From positions 1 to 9,413 of the forward strand of contig CAZHNG010000268.1 in the NCBI GenBank assembly GCA_964533785.1: a DNA stretch of 9,413 nt. The letters are read 5' to 3'. Below the pieces are notes generated by a model, which saw only the letters and a list, made by a program, of their open reading frames with translations, ran no database searches and was not told the origin of the DNA. The DNA comes from JANQRV01 sp964533785 (GTDB lineage Bacteria > Bacteroidota > Bacteroidia > Chitinophagales > Saprospiraceae). A program made the translations under genes and the position numbers. Below are positions 1 through 7,013 of this stretch, piece after piece (the first letter of the stretch is position 1; every line of letters starts with the position of its first letter).

Positions 1-23
1 CCATAGTTTTTAATTTTTGGCAT
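1..23 (-). CDS. Possible start of a seventh operon gene, cut by the window edge
   Basis: An ATG at 23 opens a frame reading MPKIKNYG that runs off the window without a stop. It begins 21 nt after the stop of the FHA-like gene, similar to the other gaps in this operon. An AAGGA sequence lies about 9 nt before it, inside the gap. Only eight codons are visible, so no function can be given. The neighbouring ATG at 33 closes after seven codons and is not a candidate. Confidence 0.35.
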
Positions 24-44
24 GTAAAAGCATCCTTACGATAT

Positions 45-1763
45 CTAGTTTTCTTTACTCCCTTTTTGTGTGTATTTGAATACGGTATGGCTATGTCTTC
101 CCAATTGAATTTTTTCTCCACCGTTTAATTGTTGACTGTTTTCAGAAACTAGAAGACGGTCATTTACCAATATTTCCGCATCGCCAAGCGGTTTAATAAA
201 GACTCTGTTGTTGTTCATGGTAAGTTCGGCATGTTGAGGATACACATAAGTATCATCCCATTTCACTCTCGCCTGAGACCGTTTCATGTCACTACCGATG
301 ATTACATTTTCGTTAGAATTGAGGTAATTGTCCAATGAATAGACCAACCCTTTACGGTATTTAGGTGATAGTACCTCCAATTCGATTTTATCCAACTGGG
401 TGATTACTTGGATGATCACTAAACCTAACAAGCCACCGGCAATCACCAAGGTAAGTATTCTGGACATTTCGGCGTCAGGGTCGGGAAATAGTAAAAGAAT
501 CAAAAAGTAGCCGATAGAAGAAACCAAGCCGGCGATAAGGCCGCTAAGAACTCCCCTACCCCTGGAAACGGAAGACCAGAAGGATAAGATCCCTCCAATA
601 AAAACACAGTTCAGCAACCAAAAAAAGGCGATTCCTAAGTTACCTAGTTGATATTCGGAGCTTTGCACATTGTGTGCAATAAAGAACAGGGCCGTTGACA
701 CGATCGCTCCGATTAAGGTTTTAGAAAATATTTTAAGCCTCGAAAAAGTGCCTTCACCGCGTTCTTCTACCCACGCCAACATTGAGGTAAGTCCGACGCC
801 AATGCTAAACCCAAGGGTAACGTATATCCAAACGCTATGATCACTTTTGCCCGGATCCAGGTCAAAAAGATTGATGATAGAAAAATAGATCAAAAAAGCC
901 AACAATCCCCCCAGTGCTCCAAACCACAACCAATTGAGCCTACGGAAAATCCCTAGTTGGTCAAAAAACTCTTTAAACCCTACATTGACCGAGCCTTCGC
1001 ATATATCAGGACAGTGAAAGCATTGGTAATTTTTCTGCTTCCACACCCTTAATGGAACCCCACAGTTTTCTCTGTCGCACTTGACGACCACTTTTTCGTC
1101 GGGTGGGATCGGCCGGCCAGTAATGGGATTGAGTTTCCTTTCGTCTTTTTTTTGCACCTTGCTGTAAGGAAAAACAAACTTCCGATAGAAGTTGTAAATC
1201 CTCAACAAAGGAATGAACTCGCTTAAGACCAATAGCAGAACTGCAATGCTCAGCAACCCTATCAATAGTGCATCCAGGAAAGAAAACCTGTCTACCAGAT
1301 TGAAAGCCTCGGCGTCTGACCAATTCTGTATATGGCTAGTGCTATCGATCATCGCCCCGTCATTACTATACCAATAAACGATGTAATTTCGGGGCTCCCG
1401 GTGATAGTTTCTCTCAGAACGAGTTTGCACAAGATAGCGTTCCCCTCCTTCTTTAAATTTCGATACGTTTGTTACAGGTCCTTTAAAAAATACCTCCAGT
1501 TCAATTTTTTTTCCATTGACGATTTCAAAGGCTTTCAATTCATCTTCATCAAAATCCCAAAAAAGCTGATTGTTTCGCTTAGCTCTCAGGTAAAGATCCA
1601 CTGTATTAGTAGTATCATTTCGCTCTACATGGGGAGGAACAAAACTGATGTCATTCTTTGAAGGTAGGCTATTCTGACTATTTCCAGACAGCGGAAATAG
1701 TAAACAAGCAACAGCGAAGGAACAGAGTAATAATAAGTACTTCATCCAATTCAATTTTTTCAT
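45..1763 (-). CDS. Multi-TM membrane protein with cytoplasmic Cys cluster and C-terminal FHA-like domain
   Basis: 572 aa, not recognised as a named family. Residues 1-30 form a signal peptide ending near GNSQ. Residues 31-160 are a probably periplasmic beta-rich domain. TM1 is about 162-184. A basic loop follows, holding C229, C234, C248, C251 and C255 (plus H250), a likely zinc site. About six more TM segments lie at 277-299, 311-330, 346-364, 375-397, 405-426 and 434-455. The last ~85 residues (485-566) look FHA-like: IGSD start, HAEL at 511-514, N534, and a final LGRHSHTVFKY strand. This topology puts both the Cys cluster and the FHA-like domain in the cytoplasm, on the side of the conjugation enzymes. 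The Ser normally found three residues before the His of an FHA SxxH motif is Tyr508, and the usual GR is GS, so phosphopeptide binding is doubtful. By position it could be the scaffold or E3-like component; this is inference. It starts 7 nt after the JAMM gene; Met7 is an alternative start. Confidence 0.8.
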   Translation of the reverse strand: MKKLNWMKYLLLLCSFAVACLLFPLSGNSQNSLPSKNDISFVPPHVERNDTTNTVDLYLRAKRNNQLFWDFDEDELKAFEIVNGKKIELEVFFKGPVTNVSKFKEGGERYLVQTRSERNYHREPRNYIVYWYSNDGAMIDSTSHIQNWSDAEAFNLVDRFSFLDALLIGLLSIAVLLLVLSEFIPLLRIYNFYRKFVFPYSKVQKKDERKLNPITGRPIPPDEKVVVKCDRENCGVPLRVWKQKNYQCFHCPDICEGSVNVGFKEFFDQLGIFRRLNWLWFGALGGLLAFLIYFSIINLFDLDPGKSDHSVWIYVTLGFSIGVGLTSMLAWVEERGEGTFSRLKIFSKTLIGAIVSTALFFIAHNVQSSEYQLGNLGIAFFWLLNCVFIGGILSFWSSVSRGRGVLSGLIAGLVSSIGYFLILLLFPDPDAEMSRILTLVIAGGLLGLVIIQVITQLDKIELEVLSPKYRKGLVYSLDNYLNSNENVIIGSDMKRSQARVKWDDTYVYPQHAELTMNNNRVFIKPLGDAEILVNDRLLVSENSQQLNGGEKIQLGRHSHTVFKYTQKGSKEN

Positions 1764-1770
1764 TGCACGC

Positions 1771-3768
1771 TTATGATGAGGCCTGGTTTAACAATCTCTT
1801 GAAACTCCACCATTTTTCCAGCATTCTATCTTCTTGATTGTTCATTGGTCCGTATTTAGTCCAAGTAAAAAATGCGATGTCAAGTCCTTCTTTCAAAGGG
1901 TCTATTTCGATGGCAATCTGATACCTTTGGGTAAAAAGCTGCCGGTGTTCTCGAAGATCGGCGTCAGACAAGAACAACCCATGCCCAGGGTGGGTATGGA
2001 ACCATCCTACCAACTTCAGTCCTGGGAAGGCCTTGAAGGCATCGTCTAGTTCTAACCAGGCCTGGTCTCCAAATTTTACCGTATACCTGTTTTGACTTTC
2101 CGCAGTAATGGGAATAAATTGTTCAATGGATACTTGGAAAGCATCCTTCTCTTCGTAGATGTTACCTAATAAAAAGCCCCCAATTTCCGGAATGCTTTCC
2201 AGACGAGATAAATCAATGGGAAATTCATATTGTTCGTGGAGCATTTTATTAATATCCAGGATTGTTCTGCGATGCGTATACAGATACGTAACCGCTGTAT
2301 CAGACCAACATGAGGTGAGGTCTATTTTAAGATAATCGTCGTGTGCTTTAAGCTCATTTAGCGGAATGATGCCCAGCTCTGCACCGGATGATCCAGGGTC
2401 GATTTCTTCAATGTCGATCTCTAAAGCTAAAACAGGTTCCTCTTGCGTTTCCTCTTCTGTTGCCTGTTGTTCTTGTCCTTGTTCTTGAGTTACCGGTATT
2501 TTTTGCTCCATTGAAGCAGGAATGGGATTATCGCTTTCGGTGTCGGTTGAGATCTTATTTTGCTTGTTTTTGGGTAGAATCCACCAAATGAAAATTGCCA
2601 AAAGGAATAGTGTAGGGATCCATAATCGCCAAAGGATGACGTATGATAAAGCAGACCTGGAAGGTGTTCTGTCCTTTTTTATAAGATATTGGTTCAAATT
2701 CTCGGTCAGTAGAGCCGTAGGTAGAAAATAATTCTGTACGGTATCCAAGGCAGGCGCGATTTTAGTAATCCAAAAGGAGTCCGTACTTATTTTTACCATC
2801 GGCTCATCCTCATTGGGAGTATCCTCCATAGGGGAGGGAATAATGAGGACTTCTGGCTCCTCCTCTTCTGGAGGAACTTCCTCGACTGCTGAAGGTGACT
2901 TTTCCAGAGATAAAGTAAATTCCCTTGTTAGTGAGGGGCATTCTTTACTTTTGATAACCAGGTCGATATCCCTGTCAATAACGATCGTCCAGCCCGAAGC
3001 ATCAGATCTTTCAACTACATAACGTGGGGAAACGTCGAAGTCACTTCTATTTCCACTTAAATAATATCGATTAGAAGTATTTGTCTTTTTAGGAGACATT
3101 TTTCCTATTTGCCGGCTAAGATACTGACGTCTTCCTTCGAGTTGCTGAATAGCTCCGTCCAGTGTTTCATCAACAACATTGGGAAAATCTGCTCTAATTT
3201 TCTTAAGGCATTCCAGGCGAGCACATCCCTTCTTTGCATCACACGAAGCCAGGCGATCAGCAGGAATAACATCTGTAGATGGAGTTGTTTCTGTAATAGT
3301 TGCGGGCTTCAAGATAAAAGATACCTGGTAGGATCTATCGTTCAAAGTAAAAAACGCCGTGACTTTGTTTGATTGAGCAAGATTATCATTATTGAGGGAA
3401 ACCGTTTCAAGATAAAATTCTCCTGGAAATTTAATGGAAGAACTATTGCTTTTCAGAAGGTCATTGTCAAGGTTAATGTTCAATTTCAGGCCTGCCTCCC
3501 GAGGAATGCCCTTCCGTTCACCTTGGGTATTTAAATAATTAAAGCTAAGCACAAAACCACCACTCGCTCCATCTTCATTAGTGAGAGTAAATTCAGTATT
3601 TCCATTTTTTGACACCTCCAAATTAGCTACAATAGATAATTCAGCAGTCAATTGAAAGGAAGCACCGTCGAAAGTGAAAGGTTCACCAAATTCAATTCGA
3701 GTATTTTGTCCAAAGCTTGAATTGCTGAGGACGGGAAAAAAGAACAATATGTACAAATATTTCTTCAT
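1771..3768 (-). CDS. Transmembrane JAB/JAMM isopeptidase with periplasmic sensor-like domain
   Basis: 665 aa from the ATG at 3768. I prefer this start to one 87 nt upstream because it begins a signal peptide (MKKYLYILFFFPVLSNSSFGQ region, residues 1-21) and has GAGGAG just before it. Residues 22-295 are a predicted periplasmic beta-rich region with Cys176, 182, 187 and 277. An acidic Pro-rich linker covers about 296-323. A TM helix lies at about 376-398. A Gln/Glu-rich cytoplasmic linker follows, then the JAB domain at about 511-665. The metalloprotease motif is complete: E528 in PEIGG, then HTHPGHGLFLSDAD giving H591, H593, S601 and D604. Such enzymes cut isopeptide bonds after a ubiquitin-like C-terminus or trim Ubl precursors. 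Since the Ubl here already ends in Gly, deconjugation is the likelier role. It overlaps the preceding stop as TAATG, implying translational coupling. The extracytoplasmic half resembles no family I know. Confidence 0.9.
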   Translation of the reverse strand: MKKYLYILFFFPVLSNSSFGQNTRIEFGEPFTFDGASFQLTAELSIVANLEVSKNGNTEFTLTNEDGASGGFVLSFNYLNTQGERKGIPREAGLKLNINLDNDLLKSNSSSIKFPGEFYLETVSLNNDNLAQSNKVTAFFTLNDRSYQVSFILKPATITETTPSTDVIPADRLASCDAKKGCARLECLKKIRADFPNVVDETLDGAIQQLEGRRQYLSRQIGKMSPKKTNTSNRYYLSGNRSDFDVSPRYVVERSDASGWTIVIDRDIDLVIKSKECPSLTREFTLSLEKSPSAVEEVPPEEEEPEVLIIPSPMEDTPNEDEPMVKISTDSFWITKIAPALDTVQNYFLPTALLTENLNQYLIKKDRTPSRSALSYVILWRLWIPTLFLLAIFIWWILPKNKQNKISTDTESDNPIPASMEQKIPVTQEQGQEQQATEEETQEEPVLALEIDIEEIDPGSSGAELGIIPLNELKAHDDYLKIDLTSCWSDTAVTYLYTHRRTILDINKMLHEQYEFPIDLSRLESIPEIGGFLLGNIYEEKDAFQVSIEQFIPITAESQNRYTVKFGDQAWLELDDAFKAFPGLKLVGWFHTHPGHGLFLSDADLREHRQLFTQRYQIAIEIDPLKEGLDIAFFTWTKYGPMNNQEDRMLEKWWSFKRLLNQASS

Positions 3769-3779
3769 TACTCCTCTTT
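3766..3779 (-). promoter_or_regulatory. TAATG stop-start overlap with GAGGAG: translational coupling
   Basis: The stop TAA of the 715-aa periplasmic protein shares one base with the ATG of the JAMM protein. The sequence before it reads AAAGAGGAG, the clearest Shine-Dalgarno-like stretch of the operon. The spacer to ATG is only 2 nt, which is short. It decides the start choice for the JAMM gene and suggests that the two envelope proteins are made in matched amounts. Confidence 0.6.
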
Positions 3780-5915
3780 GGTGCCAAGGTTTCGATAAAA
3801 CAAAAATCCAATTAACAAAGTGGTTGGTAAAATCAGGATCTGCCAGATTTGCCATTTCGCAGTTGGGTTCAACTTGACAGTTTTTTCTCCCGGTTCCGGG
3901 GGCGGCAACCGATTACCATTGCTATCGTGAATCAACACTTCGTAAGTCCCTTTTTCAGCCAGTTGAAAAGCCCGGTCGGACTTTTGGATGGTATCTCTTT
4001 GGGTATGCAGCTTATACTTGAAGCTTTTATCGTTTCGGATCAGTTCAATCCAATAAGGCGGGCGGCCGTTTTCAAGTTCTACGAAGAAAAACTCCTCGTG
4101 GTCTTCAAACGCTATAACCCTAAACTTTCTTTTGGTCAAGACTAAGGCCTGTCGATCACCACTTTGCGATCGAAAAGTTATTTCGTGTTCTTCACCATCT
4201 TCCCCTACTGTACTTCTAACTCTGAAGCGGAAGATACTATCTGCTACGATCGTTTCGTATTTGACCACCGGATGGTTTTCGATATAGGTACTATCTCCAT
4301 CTATGGCTACCACTTCTATGCTTTTGCCTTTCTTAACAGAAACCAAATATTGTACATAATTGAATTCATCGATCTCAACTATATAGAAAGTATCCACAGA
4401 CAGTTCCGGTGGTAGATAATTGGCATAGATGGCATTAGCTTCTGCCTTTATTTTATCAGGACATCCTTCTCCGTAAATAATCCTTTCCAGCAAAGGTATT
4501 TTTTCAGAAGGGTCATCTTCTTTTCTCGCTTGATCTAGTAAGTTGAGATAATGGACAAAATTGATCCTTGCTTTGATTTTCGTTTCGGCAGTTGAACAGT
4601 TATTCTCCCGAGCCTCAGCGAGCCTTCCGTTCAAGGTATTTTCGTTAAATATCCTTTCCAAACCGGCATCCAAACCCAAACAAAGGTTTGGGTTACATTT
4701 TCCCAAGTCTTTAAAATAATCTTCCTTTTGATGGTTTTCATAGTAGTTTGAAGAACTAATTAAGGTGTCGAAAATGCCACAATACCTTGTTTTATTCTTG
4801 ATACGGCTCCAGGCCCCCAATTCATCTTTTATTCTTTTTTCGATGCTCTCTCTACTGTAAACCCGGGCATAACCTTTAGGGACTTTTCCGCATAGGAAAT
4901 TATCATAGAAATTTTCTAGCGCCACTATATCAAAGCGTTTAATTGCTCTAAAGGACTGCTTTTCAAAAGTCTTAACTAGATTTAACGCTTTGTTGGAAAA
5001 AGGCTGGAGCAAAGAACTGCTTTTAAGCGCAAAAACGTCGTAATATTTTGCTACGGCATCGCAATCGTTATTGACTACTGCTTCAGAAAAAGCTTGTTCT
5101 TCAAATAGTAAAATCTGATTTTTCAGCCGCTCCATATCTTTAGCAAATTCCGGGTAGCACTTCCGGCACTCCGAAAATTTTCCATCGAGCAGAAAAACAA
5201 ACTTATCGTATTGATCGGCTAGTCGCTCTATAATTCGGTAGTCATTTTTTGCCTGATCAGCTAAGTCCGGTGGAATATTGGGGAATTCTATAACTTCGTA
5301 ATTAAACTTATTACTTTTACCATCCACATTTCCGGTAGTTGATTCTCCATTGCCCATTATTAGCTTGGTAATTTCGAATTCAACACTACCAGATCCGACA
5401 CCAAAGATGGGGATGAGAAGATCACTCCCTCTTTCTTTTATCTCACTACTACCAAAGGCGTCCCTAAACGGAGGAAAAACCACTTCATTCGTACTAGCAC
5501 CAAGTCGTTTTATATCTTTCTCTTTCAGCTCTAATTTTTTAGACTCATCACCAAAAGCTCCTGTAGTTTTTACTGTAAGTTCTAAAGTAGTTAACCTATT
5601 CAAGAGCGTTTCCGGTATCCTCAGGGAAATCACGAGTTCTGCAGTATGGGGCTTAACAATGGGGATGACATCTGACGAATAGCGGTTACCCTTTAGGATA
5701 GCTCTCCTTTTTGATAGGTTACCGTTGTCTTTGCATGTTTTATAAGCAATTTTTTCAGAAAAGTCGAAAGATTGTGCCTGGCTCGCAGCGAAGTCGTTAG
5801 AGATAGTGGAAAAATAAATTTTCTTCTGAGCGTAAAGCACAGTTGAAAAAGCCCCAAAAAAGAATAGAAAAAACAATAAGAGGGCTCTGTATTGAATTAG
5901 GCGGAGAATTGACAT
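3768..5915 (-). CDS. Large Cys-rich periplasmic protein with C-terminal membrane anchor
   Basis: 715 aa, function unknown. Residues 1-30 are a signal peptide ending LYAQ. Residues 31-215 look beta-rich. Residues 216-500 look helical and hold nine of the ten cysteines (250, 253, 285, 342, 379, 407, 412, 440, 485; the tenth is C61), including C250-R-K-C253. Disulfide-stabilised helical repeats are possible. Residues 500-680 return to beta structure. About 613-675 resemble a SprB-type or Ig-like Bacteroidota repeat: NGRPPYWIEL, then KGTYEVLIHDSNGN. One TM helix (about 688-707) is followed by only about eight cytoplasmic residues ending GTKEE. Nearly all of the protein is therefore outside the cytoplasm, although it lies between the E2 and JAMM genes. 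It could be an envelope sensor, a partner for the two other membrane proteins, or a substrate modified on its short Lys-containing tail; all three are guesses. The gap to the E2 gene is 21 nt. Confidence 0.8.
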   Translation of the reverse strand: MSILRLIQYRALLLFFLFFFGAFSTVLYAQKKIYFSTISNDFAASQAQSFDFSEKIAYKTCKDNGNLSKRRAILKGNRYSSDVIPIVKPHTAELVISLRIPETLLNRLTTLELTVKTTGAFGDESKKLELKEKDIKRLGASTNEVVFPPFRDAFGSSEIKERGSDLLIPIFGVGSGSVEFEITKLIMGNGESTTGNVDGKSNKFNYEVIEFPNIPPDLADQAKNDYRIIERLADQYDKFVFLLDGKFSECRKCYPEFAKDMERLKNQILLFEEQAFSEAVVNNDCDAVAKYYDVFALKSSSLLQPFSNKALNLVKTFEKQSFRAIKRFDIVALENFYDNFLCGKVPKGYARVYSRESIEKRIKDELGAWSRIKNKTRYCGIFDTLISSSNYYENHQKEDYFKDLGKCNPNLCLGLDAGLERIFNENTLNGRLAEARENNCSTAETKIKARINFVHYLNLLDQARKEDDPSEKIPLLERIIYGEGCPDKIKAEANAIYANYLPPELSVDTFYIVEIDEFNYVQYLVSVKKGKSIEVVAIDGDSTYIENHPVVKYETIVADSIFRFRVRSTVGEDGEEHEITFRSQSGDRQALVLTKRKFRVIAFEDHEEFFFVELENGRPPYWIELIRNDKSFKYKLHTQRDTIQKSDRAFQLAEKGTYEVLIHDSNGNRLPPPEPGEKTVKLNPTAKWQIWQILILPTTLLIGFLFYRNLGTKEE

Positions 5916-5936
5916 GTTGGTACGATTTAAACTGAT

Positions 5937-6659
5937 TCAATCCAATTCTACAATCGAAATATCATCATCATCTTCATTTTTTTCGTCTTGGTTGTTCTGA
6001 TCATCTTCCTTATGGTCTTCATCGGGAGGGTTTTCACTGGTCTTTTCTTCAACAATAATTTGATCGACTTCTGTTTCGGTGACCTCTTCCCAAGCTTTCC
6101 AAATACGATCATCGGTGAATATCCCTTTTTCTTTGTTTATGATGCCCTGAGGTTCACCAAAACTTTTTACCCAGCGTGCAACTTTCCTATCTTCCGGATA
6201 AGGGGGCCGGTCTTCAGCCAGGTACCTTTTATATTGGATAAATTCCCCAATTCTAATAATGAGTTCATCCAGGTAAAACAAACTACCGAAGCCTTTATGG
6301 TTCGTACATATAGCTCCTTTGAAAGCACCGTAAAATCGGATATTAGGGTGCCATACTTCAGAGACCATGGTACATTCTGCGGGCTGCTCGGGAAAGTTTG
6401 TGGGAAGGCGTAGCTTCAATTCATGTTCACCTCCGTATTTTGGCGATTTATTTTCGTCTATACCAATAATACTATTAATTTTATAGACAATCTTGTATAC
6501 TACGGGCGGGTGGGGAAAGATTTTTGAACGTTCGATGGGCTCATAGGCTATCAATTCAGCGTTCGCTCTTGCCAACTGATCAATTCGCAGATGTTCTATG
6601 GCCAACCTTTCGATATAATAATCTTTAAAATCTTTCCAATTGTATTGGACCGTACTCAT
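5937..6659 (-). CDS. E2/UBC-fold ubiquitin-like conjugating enzyme with acidic C-terminal tail
   Basis: 240 aa. The UBC core shows the usual order of motifs: a basic N-terminal helix, a beta meander ending RLPTNFPEQPAE (85-96), VWHPN with H104-P105-N106, and GAIC with the predicted catalytic Cys118, followed by helices to about residue 195. In the family the Cys carries the Ubl as a thioester and the Asn of HPN stabilises the transition state of isopeptide formation. Having both predicts an active, eukaryote-like E2. The His-to-Cys distance is 14 residues against about 10 in typical eukaryotic E2s, so a small insertion lies beside the active site. Residues 197-240 form an acidic, probably disordered tail. 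It contains two short hydrophobic clusters among acids, IIVEE (201-205) and ISIV (234-237) after DDDD, resembling SUMO-interacting motifs. The gene lies 29 nt after the Ubl gene and has an A-rich leader. Confidence 0.92.
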   Translation of the reverse strand: MSTVQYNWKDFKDYYIERLAIEHLRIDQLARANAELIAYEPIERSKIFPHPPVVYKIVYKINSIIGIDENKSPKYGGEHELKLRLPTNFPEQPAECTMVSEVWHPNIRFYGAFKGAICTNHKGFGSLFYLDELIIRIGEFIQYKRYLAEDRPPYPEDRKVARWVKSFGEPQGIINKEKGIFTDDRIWKAWEEVTETEVDQIIVEEKTSENPPDEDHKEDDQNNQDEKNEDDDDISIVELD

Positions 6660-6688
6660 TAGTTGTTTTTTGGTTTTGAAGTGACTAA

Positions 6689-6976
6689 TTATCCATGACT
6701 ACCCGGGTCCATATCTTTTTTCAAAATAATAGTATCCCCGTCCTTGATACCCATTTGACTTAGAGTATGATCCTTTAAATCAGGGTATAACTTTTTTTGA
6801 GCTTTTTTTGAGAATAATTCATAAACAATTGGACCCATTTCAGTGTCGGCCCCAAGGTTTTTTACTCTAGCCACTAAAGCTTCGTAAAGCTTTTTGCCCG
6901 TTGTTGTCAGTGGCAAGCTTACATCGTACTCTTTTTGAAGGTGTGGAACACTTACAGTAACTCTAATTGTACTCAT
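6689..6976 (-). CDS. YukD-like ubiquitin-like modifier ending in Gly
   Basis: 95 aa, one beta-grasp-like domain. The pattern fits the YukD class: an opening strand TIRVTVSVP, a second strand EYDVSLPL, the helix KKLYEALVARV, then YELF and KKLYP, and the closing TLSQMGIKDGDTIIL typical of the Ubl fold. A short tail, KKDMDPGSHG, exposes a C-terminal Gly95 with a Gly-Ser-His-Gly end rather than Gly-Gly. The stop codon follows the Gly directly, so no precursor trimming is needed before activation by the E1. The protein has no Cys. It sits between the E1 and E2 genes, the expected place for the modifier. YukD/EsaB relatives are best known from type VII secretion, but comparative genomics has proposed that some YukD-like proteins are conjugated. 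Without E1/E2/JAB neighbours this assignment would be weaker. Confidence 0.88.
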   Translation of the reverse strand: MSTIRVTVSVPHLQKEYDVSLPLTTTGKKLYEALVARVKNLGADTEMGPIVYELFSKKAQKKLYPDLKDHTLSQMGIKDGDTIILKKDMDPGSHG

Positions 6977-7013
6977 CTAAATTGGCTTTAAATTCTATGC
7001 TTAATTAACTTTT

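Noticed and set aside
1738..1763. Lipoprotein signal in the FHA-like protein (AVAC at Cys20)
   Set aside because: The -3 residue is Ala rather than Leu/Val/Ile and the hydrophobic stretch continues past the Cys, so an ordinary signal peptide is likelier.
3769..3855. 29-residue N-terminal extension of the JAMM protein
   Set aside because: It overlaps the end of the previous gene and would bury the signal peptide; the internal ATG at 3768 has GAGGAG and begins a good signal peptide.
5988..6413. 141-aa plus-strand ORF opposite the E2 gene
   Set aside because: It is antisense to a well-supported E2 and its sequence is a Phe-rich reflection of the acidic and charged codons on the other strand.
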